Source: Nannocystis pusilla
GTDB taxonomy: Bacteria > Myxococcota_A > Polyangia > Nannocystales > Nannocystaceae
DNA length: 64,000 bases
Direction: 5' to 3'
Assembly: GCF_020073745.1 (NCBI RefSeq)
Contig: NZ_JAIRAU010000008.1
Location: 186,001 to 250,000 of the forward strand
Shown here: positions 53,294 through 62,803 of the stretch, piece after piece
How positions within the stretch are numbered: the stretch's first letter is position 1
Layout of the letters: each line of letters starts with the position of its first letter
The notes under the pieces: generated by a model
Told to the model about the DNA's origin: nothing
Databases searched by the model: none
The model's input: only the letters and a program-made list of their open reading frames with translations
Translations under genes and position numbers: made by a program

Positions 53294-55804
53294 ATGCCCC
53301 GGATCCACACCGCGCTCACTCAGGGCGGCGACGAGCTCGTCGTGTTCCTCCACGCCGTCGGGGGCGACCACAGTTCGTGGCGCCCACAGGTCGAAGCCCT
53401 GCGCGCGCGCTACAGCACGCTGACCTTCGACATGCGCGGTCACGCCCGCAGCTTCACGCCGGATCGACCGGAGATCTCGATCCAGAACTTCGCCGACGAC
53501 GCGATCGACCTGGTCGAAGAGGCAGGTTTTTACCGCGCGCATTTCGTCGGCCTGTCCATGGGTGGCGTCGTGGCCCAGGAGATCTTCTCTCGGGCTCCCG
53601 AGCGGGTTCAGTCACTCACACTTGCGGCCACATGGTGTTTTCAACCAGAGGCGGCGGGCCGAAGTGCGTGGATGCAGGACAAGCTCGCCCGCATGTCGAT
53701 GGCCGAGAGCGCCGCGATGGACATGCCCGACCTGTACGCGCGGGACGCGCCGCCCGAGATGATCGAAGCGGCGGTCGCCATCGAGGGCGGCAAGGACAAG
53801 CAGGTGTTCCTGCAATCGTGGCACGCGATGCTGCACGTCGATTACCGCGAGCTGTTGCCGCGCATCGACGTGCCGGTGCTGCTGCTCGGCGGCAGCGACG
53901 ATCGCATCACCCCCGTCGACCCGCTGCTGCTCGACATCCTCGCCCGCACGCCGATGGCCGAACTGCGGGTCATCTCCGGCGGCGGACACTTTTGCAACCT
54001 CGACCGCGCCGAGGCCTTCAACGCCGCGCTGGTGCCGTTCCTCCGCCGCGCCCGCGCCCGCGCCCCGCAGGCGCTGACGCTGCCGGCCAACCCCCCGGTG
54101 CAGAGCGGCGCCGCCACCGTCGCCGAGGCGTTGCTCGACCAGCTGCACCGCCGCGACGTCCCGGTGCTCTTCAGCAACTCGGGCACCGACTTCACCCCGC
54201 TCATCGAGGCCCTGGCCCGGCCCGGCGCCGCCGCCCCGCAGGTGGTCGCCGCCGCCCACGAGAACACGGCCATCGCCATGGCCCACGGCTACAACTTGCT
54301 CTCGGGACATGTCCCTGCGGTCATGGCCCACGTCAACGTCGGCACCGCCAACTCCGGGCTCGGCATCATCAACGCCCGCCGCGCGCGCGTGCCGATGCTG
54401 GTCATGGCCGGCCTCACGCCCTACACCGACGCGGCGACGGTCCCCGGCCACCGCACCAACTTCGTGCAATGGGGCCAGGACAGCTTCGACCAGGCCGCCT
54501 ACTTCCGCGAGTTCACCAAGTGGGACTACCGCCTGGCGACCGCCGAGCACCTCGAGGTCGCGGTCGACCGGGCCCTCGCCGTCGCCGACAGCGACCCCGC
54601 CGGCCCGGTCTACCTGACGCTGCCGAAGGAGGTGCTGTGCGCCCCGGCCAGCGCCGCCGCCGTGTCGTCGCGCCCGCGCCTGCGCCCGACCCCGCCGGCC
54701 CGGCCCGACGCGGTGGCCCTCGCCCGCGTGGCCCAGGCGATCCGCAACGCCCGGCGGCCGCTCATCCTCACCGCCGAGCTCGGGCGCTACCGCGGCGGCC
54801 CCGAGGCGCTGTGGCAGCTGGCCACCCGCCACGGCATCGGCGTGGTCGAGTTCGGCAAGCGCAACTTCTTCAACCTCGCCACCGACTGCCCGGCCCACCT
54901 CGGCTTCGACCCCGCGCTGCAGGTCCCGCAGGCCGACCTGATCCTGGCGATCGAGGACCCGGTGCCGTTCATCCCCGCGTTCGTCGCCTTGCCCCAAGGA
55001 CAGGTGCCGCCGATCGTGCAGATCGGCGTCGACCCGCTGTTCTCCGACCTGCCGCTGCGCGGCTTCCCGAGCGACCTGGCGCTGCCGGGCGACCCGGCCG
55101 AGAGCCTGCGCCTGCTCACCCGCCTGCTCGACGCCGACCCGCCCGAGGGCGTCGCCGCCCGCCGCGACGCCCTCCGCATCGAGCACGACGTCGCGTTCGC
55201 CGGCGCCCGCGCGGCCGCCGACGCCGACGCCCACAGGCCCGCGATCACCAAGCGCTGGCTGTCGCGCTGCGTCGGCCAGGCCGTCGACGACGAGGTCGTC
55301 GTCTTCAACGAGTACCCGCTCGACCCGATGCTGGTGCCGCGCCGCCTGCCCGACAGCTGGTTCGAGAACTCGATCGCCAGCGGCCTCGGTTGGGCCCTCG
55401 GCGCGGCGCTCGGCGGCAAGCTGGCCCGCCCCGACCGCACGATCGTCGCCACCGTCGGCGACGGCAGCTTCCTGTTCAACACCCCGCTCTCGGCCCTCCA
55501 CGCCGCCGCCGCCCACCGCCTGCCGATCCTCGTGGTCGTGTTTAACGACTGCGCCTGGAGCACCATCCGCAAGTCGACCCGCGGCGACTTCCCCGGCGGC
55601 CACGCCCAGGCCACCGGCAACTTCGCCCTCTGCGACCTCGGGGCCGACCCCGCCTACGACCAGATCGCCAGCGCCTGCGGCGGCGTCGGCGTGCGCGTCG
55701 ATCGCCCCGACGCCGTGCCCGACGCGCTCCGCCGCGGCCTCGAGCTGATCCGCGGCGGCGACCGCTTCGTCCTCCTCGACGTCCGCTGCGAGCGCGACGC
55801 GTAG
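53294..55804 (+). CDS. Alpha/beta-hydrolase fused to a ThDP-dependent enzyme
   Basis: One 836-residue frame. Residues 1-255 are a complete alpha/beta-hydrolase like 3-oxoadipate enol-lactonase or MenH: oxyanion LHAVGG, nucleophile Ser88 in GLSMGG, acid in GGSDDR (about 199-204), His232 in GGGHFCNLDR. From about 270 comes a complete acetolactate-synthase-like ThDP enzyme: Glu323 in AHENTAIAMAHGY, a central domain, and the ThDP/Mg motif GDGSF (722) to Asn751. Both active sites look intact. Benzoylformate decarboxylase, ALS-like and MenD-type reactions are all possible. The hydrolase presumably acts on the ThDP product or substrate. Divergent from the kinase gene across 90 bp. Confidence 0.88.
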   Translation: MPRIHTALTQGGDELVVFLHAVGGDHSSWRPQVEALRARYSTLTFDMRGHARSFTPDRPEISIQNFADDAIDLVEEAGFYRAHFVGLSMGGVVAQEIFSRAPERVQSLTLAATWCFQPEAAGRSAWMQDKLARMSMAESAAMDMPDLYARDAPPEMIEAAVAIEGGKDKQVFLQSWHAMLHVDYRELLPRIDVPVLLLGGSDDRITPVDPLLLDILARTPMAELRVISGGGHFCNLDRAEAFNAALVPFLRRARARAPQALTLPANPPVQSGAATVAEALLDQLHRRDVPVLFSNSGTDFTPLIEALARPGAAAPQVVAAAHENTAIAMAHGYNLLSGHVPAVMAHVNVGTANSGLGIINARRARVPMLVMAGLTPYTDAATVPGHRTNFVQWGQDSFDQAAYFREFTKWDYRLATAEHLEVAVDRALAVADSDPAGPVYLTLPKEVLCAPASAAAVSSRPRLRPTPPARPDAVALARVAQAIRNARRPLILTAELGRYRGGPEALWQLATRHGIGVVEFGKRNFFNLATDCPAHLGFDPALQVPQADLILAIEDPVPFIPAFVALPQGQVPPIVQIGVDPLFSDLPLRGFPSDLALPGDPAESLRLLTRLLDADPPEGVAARRDALRIEHDVAFAGARAAADADAHRPAITKRWLSRCVGQAVDDEVVVFNEYPLDPMLVPRRLPDSWFENSIASGLGWALGAALGGKLARPDRTIVATVGDGSFLFNTPLSALHAAAAHRLPILVVVFNDCAWSTIRKSTRGDFPGGHAQATGNFALCDLGADPAYDQIASACGGVGVRVDRPDAVPDALRRGLELIRGGDRFVLLDVRCERDA

Positions 55805-55810
55805 AGGTTC

Positions 55811-55832
55811 ACTTCGGGACATGTCCTGAAGT
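55811..55832. terminator. 22-bp near-perfect palindrome after the fusion gene
   Basis: ACTTC-G-GGACATGTCC-T-GAAGT, six bases after the stop. It has no loop, so it could be a protein site or the base of a hairpin. Member of the dispersed palindrome family. Confidence 0.5.
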
Positions 55833-55996
55833 TCATGCGTGGGTGCGTGCGGCCGTCGGCGCGCACGCGCGCCAAGCGTCCCATCACCGCCTGCAGCGTC
55901 GCGCCCTCGCTACGTTCTCAAGCGTGCGAACCGCCCTCGCACGCTTGAAACCGGGCTCCGGCCACCCGCATGAAGAAGGTGTAGTAGAAGACGATC

Positions 55997-57283
55997 ATGC
56001 ACTTCGATCGCCTCCGACCCCGCGCTCTGGCCCTCGCGTTCGCATGGCTCGCAACGCCCGGCTGCGGGGCAGGCGGCAGCGATCCGACCGCCGCGAGCAG
56101 CGAGTCCGACGGCGGCCCGACCACCTCCTCGACGAGCAGCGAGAGCAGCAGCCCGACCACCTCCTCGACGAGCAGCGAGAGCAGCAGTTCGACCTCCTCG
56201 TCGACCGGTGACGACGGTCCGACGACCTCCTCGTCGACCGGCGACGACGGGCCCGTGATCTACCGCCACGGCGACATGGTGACCATCGAGGGCGACTTCG
56301 GCAGCAACGACGTGATCAAGACCTTCCTCGGCGGGGCCGACGGGAAGATCGAGTCGCTGTCGCCGGGGCAGAGCATGGAGAGCGGCGACGGTTGGTCGTT
56401 CAACGACCTGGGCGGGCCCACCAGCGTGGAGATCGACGCCGAGCGCGGCAAGGTGCTGTTCACCCCCGAGGACAGCGACCACTACAACGCCACCCGGCGC
56501 TTCGATCCGGGCTTCGCCATCGAGGAGCAGCGGTACTTCTACAAGGCCCACTGGGTGCGCAACGTGATGCTCCTCGACGGGATGCCGTACGCGAAGAGCT
56601 ACCAGTGGAAGCACGAGCGGGTGAACTGGGAGAACTCGGTGGTCGACGGCGACTGCGAGATCAAGGTGCACAACTGGTTCGCGGGCGGCGGCGGCGTCCT
56701 CACCTTCGTCAACCGCTCGGCGGACGACCAGTCCGTCTACTACGGCGGACAGGCGGCCGACAGCAACGGAGGCTGGGCGCTGCTGGAGATCCTGGTCTTC
56801 ACCGGCACGGAGGGGCTGGAGGACGGCAAGCTGATCACCCGCGTGCACAAGGACGGGAAGACGGTGATCAGCCAGAACAGGCAGGCCGAGCGGATCTACG
56901 CCGACCCGTCGCTGCGGCTGCGTCACTTCGTCGAGCAGAACTACTTCGGCAACTTCGGCCAGGTCGAGGACGGCGTGGACAATCCCTTGCCGAAGCCGGA
57001 AGTGCGCGAGCTCTGGTCGGACGACAGCCGCGTCCTCGTCGGCAACACGGCCGAGACGGGCTGGAGGCGCGTCGAGCTGCGCGACAGCGTCGACCTCGCC
57101 GGCGCCGCGCTGCGCGAGGTGCAGGACTGGGTCAGCTGGGACGGCAGCATCACCCTGCGTTTGAACGCCGGCGGTCTCCCCGCCGGTGAGCACGACCTGT
57201 TCCTGGTCGTCATCGGCGGCGTCGACGCCGATGGCTGGGACGTCGTCACCCACTCCGTGCCGATCCGCGTCGGCGTCGATTGA
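55997..57283 (+). CDS. Hypothetical lipoprotein with jelly-roll-like domain
   Basis: A 428-residue product with a lipoprotein signal (LATPGC) and a linker of nearly pure Ser/Thr with repeated TSSTSSESSS and STGDDGPTT to about residue 85. The globular part is rich in aromatic strands (QRYFYKAHWVRNVMLLDG, VLTFVNRSADDQSVYYGG, WALLEILVFTGTEGL) and ends in an Ig-like domain (ITLRLNAGGLPAGEHDLFLV). No catalytic motif was seen. It resembles the ConA-like lipoprotein at 24822 in general layout only. Surface location is inferred; function unknown. Confidence 0.8.
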   Translation: MHFDRLRPRALALAFAWLATPGCGAGGSDPTAASSESDGGPTTSSTSSESSSPTTSSTSSESSSSTSSSTGDDGPTTSSSTGDDGPVIYRHGDMVTIEGDFGSNDVIKTFLGGADGKIESLSPGQSMESGDGWSFNDLGGPTSVEIDAERGKVLFTPEDSDHYNATRRFDPGFAIEEQRYFYKAHWVRNVMLLDGMPYAKSYQWKHERVNWENSVVDGDCEIKVHNWFAGGGGVLTFVNRSADDQSVYYGGQAADSNGGWALLEILVFTGTEGLEDGKLITRVHKDGKTVISQNRQAERIYADPSLRLRHFVEQNYFGNFGQVEDGVDNPLPKPEVRELWSDDSRVLVGNTAETGWRRVELRDSVDLAGAALREVQDWVSWDGSITLRLNAGGLPAGEHDLFLVVIGGVDADGWDVVTHSVPIRVGVD

Positions 57284-57499
57284 GGAGAGTGCGACGCCCT
57301 CCTCGGAGGCGGTCGACAGCCGCAGACCATGGCTACCTCCCGCGAAGGGAGGCCGGTCGCTGGTCGCGCTCCACGGGATGTAGGCCGGAGTCGTCGGCGG
57401 AAACGTCGCCGTGAATGCCAGATCCGCAATTCGTCGGAGCGACAACGATCATTGTTCGCGTCCACCGACGTCCCGATAATCGAGGCGATGGAGAGCCGA

Positions 57500-58981
57500 A
57501 TGGATTCGAGGACGAGATGGGTGGCGATAGGATTGTGGATGGGACTCGCGGGCTGTAGCGACGACGGCACGGCGAGCGCGACGGCGCAGCCGACCGGCAG
57601 CACCACGGAAGAGGAGACCGGCACCACCGGGCCGACCTCCGGCGCGCCGACCACGGGCGTGCCGACCACGACGGTGACGACCGAGACGGGCACGGACTCG
57701 ACGACGACGACGAGCACGAGCGGGCCGACCACGGAGACGACGAGCGAGCCGGGCACGACGACGACGACGACGACGACGACGGAGCCGGAGACCTCGACGG
57801 GGCCGGCGCCCGTGTGCGGCGACGGCCAGCAGGACGCCGACGAGGAGTGCGACGACGGCAACGACGACGACACCGACGCGTGCACGAACGCGTGTACGAA
57901 CGCGAGCTGCGGCGACGCGATCGTGCAGGCCGGGGTCGAGGAGTGCGACGACGGCAACGCGGAGGACACCGACGCGTGCACGAACGCGTGCAAGAACGCG
58001 GTCTGCGGCGACGGCATCGTCGGGCCCGGCGAGATGTGCGACGACGGCGACCAGGTCGACGACGACGAGTGCTCGAACGCCTGCGCGCCGGCCAGCTGCG
58101 GCGACGGGGTGGTCCAGGCGCCCGAGGAGTGCGACGACGGCAACGACGACGACACCGACGCGTGCCTCGCCACCTGCGTGGCGGCCAAGTGCGGCGACTC
58201 GGTGGTGCAGGCGGGCGCCGAGGAGTGCGACGACGGCAACATCGACGACACCGACGCGTGCCTCGCCACTTGCAAGGCGGCCAAGTGCGGCGACGGGGCG
58301 GTGCAGGCGGGCGCCGAGGAGTGCGACGACGGCAACATCGACGACACCGACGCGTGCCTCGCCACCTGCGTCACGGCCAAGTGCGGCGACGGGGCGGTGC
58401 AGGCGGGCGTCGAGGAGTGCGACGACGGCAACATGGTCGACGACGACGCGTGCAGCAACAGCTGCAAGTCGGGCCAGCGGATCGTGTTCGTCACCAGCAC
58501 GACCTACAGCGGCAACCTCGGCGGCCTCGCCGGCGCCGACGCGCAGTGCAACCTCCGCGCGGCCGCGGGCGGGCTGCCGGGCACGTACATGGCCTGGCTC
58601 AGCGACGACACCGGCTCGCCGTCGACGCGCATGACCAAATCGACGGTGCCCTACGTGCTGCCCAACGGGGTCAAGGTCGCCAACAACTGGGCCGACCTGA
58701 CCGACGGCAACCTCCTCGGGGCGATCACGGTCACCGAGCTCGGCGGCCCGGTGTCCACCACCAGCTTCTGCGGCGCCAACGAGGCGACGGTCTGGACCAA
58801 CACGACGCCCGCCGGCACTCAGATCAATTCGCAGGGCAACTGCGCCAACTGGACGGGCGGCGCCGGCGGCTCGAACTGGGGCTTCGCCACCCGCGTCGAC
58901 AACGGCTGGACGCAGTGGTGCTCCGGCGGCGCCTGCATCCACCCGTCCTTCCTCGCGCCGATCTATTGCTTCCAGCAGTAG
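57500..58981 (+). CDS. DUF4215-repeat lipoprotein with DUF1554 domain
   Basis: The ATG at 57500 has GGAG six bases upstream; an ATG at 57488 is also in frame. The 493-residue product has a lipobox (GLAGC), a Thr/Gly/Glu linker, and then seven DUF4215 repeats (CGDG..Q.G.EECDDGN.DDTDACL) between about residues 100 and 325. Three successive repeats are nearly identical at DNA level with a 96-bp period. The C-terminal DUF1554 domain (IVFVTSTTYSGNLGGLAGAD, VANNWADLTDGNLLGAITV) is known from Leptospira and myxobacterial surface proteins and has a collagen/lectin-like fold. A surface adhesin is the likeliest role. Confidence 0.88.
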   Translation: MDSRTRWVAIGLWMGLAGCSDDGTASATAQPTGSTTEEETGTTGPTSGAPTTGVPTTTVTTETGTDSTTTTSTSGPTTETTSEPGTTTTTTTTTEPETSTGPAPVCGDGQQDADEECDDGNDDDTDACTNACTNASCGDAIVQAGVEECDDGNAEDTDACTNACKNAVCGDGIVGPGEMCDDGDQVDDDECSNACAPASCGDGVVQAPEECDDGNDDDTDACLATCVAAKCGDSVVQAGAEECDDGNIDDTDACLATCKAAKCGDGAVQAGAEECDDGNIDDTDACLATCVTAKCGDGAVQAGVEECDDGNMVDDDACSNSCKSGQRIVFVTSTTYSGNLGGLAGADAQCNLRAAAGGLPGTYMAWLSDDTGSPSTRMTKSTVPYVLPNGVKVANNWADLTDGNLLGAITVTELGGPVSTTSFCGANEATVWTNTTPAGTQINSQGNCANWTGGAGGSNWGFATRVDNGWTQWCSGGACIHPSFLAPIYCFQQ

Positions 58982-59170
58982 GAGTGAGTGCGTCTCCCGA
59001 GCTATCTGCTCGCTACCGGGTCATTTCGAGTCGTCCTCGCGCCGGGCTCCGACAGGCGGGCAAGGCGCGAGGAGGGGGCCTGTCCGGCGAATATGTGATC
59101 GACGAGCAACACAGCCGGCGTGGCGGACAACTGGCGAGGGCTGCTCGCAATGGCCCGATCGCCGCACTGG

Positions 59171-59377
59171 CTAGCTGCTCGCGCTCGTCGACCCCACCAG
59201 GCGGGCCCGCGGCCAGTCGATACCCAGCTTGATGATGCGGCGCTTCATCGCGTGGCGGGTGATGCCGAGCAGCTTTGCGGCGCCGACGATGTTGCCGGCC
59301 CGCTCGAGGGCGGTGGTGCAGAGGCGACGCTCGGCGGCGCCGAGGTTGAAGTCTTCGAGGACGAGTTGTTGTTGCAT
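59171..59377 (-). CDS. Small Fis-type helix-turn-helix protein
   Basis: 68 residues from the ATG at 59377, consisting almost only of a Fis-type (HTH_8) DNA-binding domain: LCTTALERAGNIVGAAKLLG and ITRHAMKRRIIKLGI. This domain is normally the C-terminal end of NtrC-like activators. Here the receiver and AAA+ domains are absent and no trace of them lies upstream, so it is either a stand-alone regulator or a relic. The frame is open further upstream without similarity. Position 200 bp downstream of aceA does not show its target. Confidence 0.75.
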   Translation of the reverse strand: MQQQLVLEDFNLGAAERRLCTTALERAGNIVGAAKLLGITRHAMKRRIIKLGIDWPRARLVGSTSASS

Positions 59378-59540
59378 GCCAAGGCTTGTACGACACGCGC
59401 TTGTTCCAGCGCGGATCAGCCCCGGTTGAATAACGCTCGAAAGGCCGCTGGCCCGCCTCCTGACCGCGGGGCCACCGATCCCGCGGCCGGCTGGCCGGCT
59501 GCCGTGGTGGCTCGGCCCCTCATGAATGCATGATCCAGGC

Positions 59541-59560
59541 ACATGCTCTTTCGAGCATGT
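59541..59560. terminator. Perfect ACATGCTC-N4-GAGCATGT hairpin after aceA
   Basis: An 8-4-8 perfect inverted repeat, 25 bp beyond the aceA stop. It shares the ACATG...CATGT frame of the dispersed palindrome family. A terminator or 3'-end element for aceA is likely. Confidence 0.6.
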
Positions 59561-59585
59561 CCTTGTGAAAACCTCGCTTATTCCG

Positions 59586-60863
59586 TCACGACGCGATCGC
59601 GCGCGGCTTGGCGTGGTCGTGGAATTGCTGGGCCTCGGTGCTGCCCTCGAGCGCGAGGGTCGAGGTGGTGCCGCCGGAGATGATCTCGGCGACCGCGTCG
59701 AAGTAGCCGGTGCCGACCTCGCGCTGGTGGCGGGTCGCCGTGTAGCCGTGGACCTCGGCGGCGAACTCGGCCTCCTGCAGCGCGGCGTAGGCGGCCATGC
59801 CCTCGTCGCGGTAGCGGCGGGCCAGCTCGAACACGCCGTGGTTCATGGCGTGGAAGCCGGCCAGCGTGACGAACTGGAACTTGTAGCCCATCGCTCCGAG
59901 CTCGCGCTGGAAGCTGCGGAGGGCCGATTCGCCGAGGTGTTTCTTCCAGTTGAACGACGGCGAGCAGTTGTAGGCCAGCCACTTGCCGGGGTGCTCGGCG
60001 AGCACGGCCTCGGCGAAGCGGCGCGCCTGGTCGAGGTCGGGGGTCGAGGTCTCGCACCACACCAGGTCGGCGTGCGGCGCGTAGGCGCGGGCGCGGGCGA
60101 TCGCGGCCTCGATGCCGCCGCGGATCCGGAAGAAGCCCTCGGGCGTGCGCTCGGCCGAGGTGATGAACTCGCGGTCGCGCGGGTCGACGTCGGAGGTGAT
60201 GAGCTTGGCCGCGTCGGCGTCGGTGCGCGCGACGATCAGGGTCGGCACGTCGAGCACGTCGGCGGCCAGGCGCGCCGCCGTCAGCGTGCGCACGAACTGG
60301 CTGGTCGGCACCAGCACCTTGCCGCCGAGGTGGCCGCACTTCTTCTCCGACGCCAGCTGGTCCTCGAAGTGCACCGCCGCCGCGCCGGCGGCGATCATCG
60401 CCTTCGTCAGCTCGTAGGCGTGCAGCGGTCCGCCGAAGCCGGCCTCGGCGTCGGCGACGATCGGCGCCAGCCAGTAGCGCCGCGCCTGCCCGCTCTCGGC
60501 GGTCTCGATCTGGTCGGCGCGCAGCAGCGCCTGGTTGATCCGCTCGACCAGCGCCGGCACGCTGTTGCACGGGTAGAGGCTCTGGTCGGGGTAGGTCTGG
60601 CCGGCCAGGTTGGCGTCGGCCGCCACCTGCCAGCCCGAGACGTAGATCGCCTCGAGGCCGGCCTTGACGTGCTGCACCGCCATGTTGCCGGTCATCGCCC
60701 CGAGCGCGGGCACGAACGGGCGGCCGGCCAGGAGCTCGCGCAGCCGCGCGGCGCCGAGCTCGGCGAGGGTGTGGCGGATGGTGAACGAGCCGCGCAGGCG
60801 CTCGACGTCGGCGCGGCTGTAAGGGCGAAGGATCGGGCTCGATTGCGGGTGCACGATTTCCAT
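59586..60863 (-). CDS. aceA: Isocitrate lyase
   Basis: 425 residues, the standard length of the short-type isocitrate lyase. The active-site signature KKCGH is at 174-178 (Cys176). Other conserved blocks are [20 protein letters not shown], the Mg-binding ADAEAGFGG, and [16 protein letters not shown]. It cleaves isocitrate to succinate and glyoxylate, the first step of the glyoxylate bypass used for growth on acetate or fatty acids. It lies downstream of aceB on the same strand with a 215-bp gap that contains three direct repeats, so it may have its own promoter as well. Confidence 0.97.
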   Translation of the reverse strand: MEIVHPQSSPILRPYSRADVERLRGSFTIRHTLAELGAARLRELLAGRPFVPALGAMTGNMAVQHVKAGLEAIYVSGWQVAADANLAGQTYPDQSLYPCNSVPALVERINQALLRADQIETAESGQARRYWLAPIVADAEAGFGGPLHAYELTKAMIAAGAAAVHFEDQLASEKKCGHLGGKVLVPTSQFVRTLTAARLAADVLDVPTLIVARTDADAAKLITSDVDPRDREFITSAERTPEGFFRIRGGIEAAIARARAYAPHADLVWCETSTPDLDQARRFAEAVLAEHPGKWLAYNCSPSFNWKKHLGESALRSFQRELGAMGYKFQFVTLAGFHAMNHGVFELARRYRDEGMAAYAALQEAEFAAEVHGYTATRHQREVGTGYFDAVAEIISGGTTSTLALEGSTEAQQFHDHAKPRAIAS

Positions 60864-60990
60864 GGCTGTCCTCTTCCTCGGCGGTGGCGTCGCCGAAGCT
60901 GTCGCGATCTTTTTGTGAACAGGTCGCGCCGCGCCGGCGCGCGCGCGAAGGTCGTCAATGGTCCGGTCGAACGGCGGCCGCGAGCGGCGC

Positions 60991-61078
60991 TGTCTCGAAG
61001 GTCATGTCGCGCCGCTGCTGGCGCTCACCTGTCTCGAAGGTCATCTAGCGCCGCTGTCGGGCTCGGATGTCTTGAAGG

Positions 61079-61090
<12 letters not shown>
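60991..61090. repeat. Three 38/39-bp direct repeats between aceB and aceA
   Basis: TGTCTCGAAGGTCATGTCGC and close variants start at 60991, 61030 and 61068. The last overlaps the aceB stop codon. The core is related to the ATGTCCTTC palindrome arm. It could be a regulator binding array upstream of aceA or successive copies of the dispersed element. Confidence 0.7.
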
Positions 61091-62689
<1,599 letters not shown>

Positions 62690-62766
62690 CGACGCCGTGA
62701 CAATATACCGGGTCGGCCTATCTCTCAAACGAACGGCGCTGTAAGGGTTGAAACGGCATTCTAGCG

Positions 62767-62803
62767 CTGTCAACGCATGGCTGTCATGCTGTAAATCGTG
62801 TCA
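62767..62803. promoter_or_regulatory. Operator-like repeats between aceB and its regulator
   Basis: TGTCA occurs three times in direct orientation (from 62768, 62782 and 62799), and a perfect inverted repeat GCATG-N5-CATGC lies at 62775-62789. The cluster is directly before the regulator start and about 80-120 bp upstream of aceB, where autoregulation and aceB control would meet. Assignment to the regulator is inference. Confidence 0.45.
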
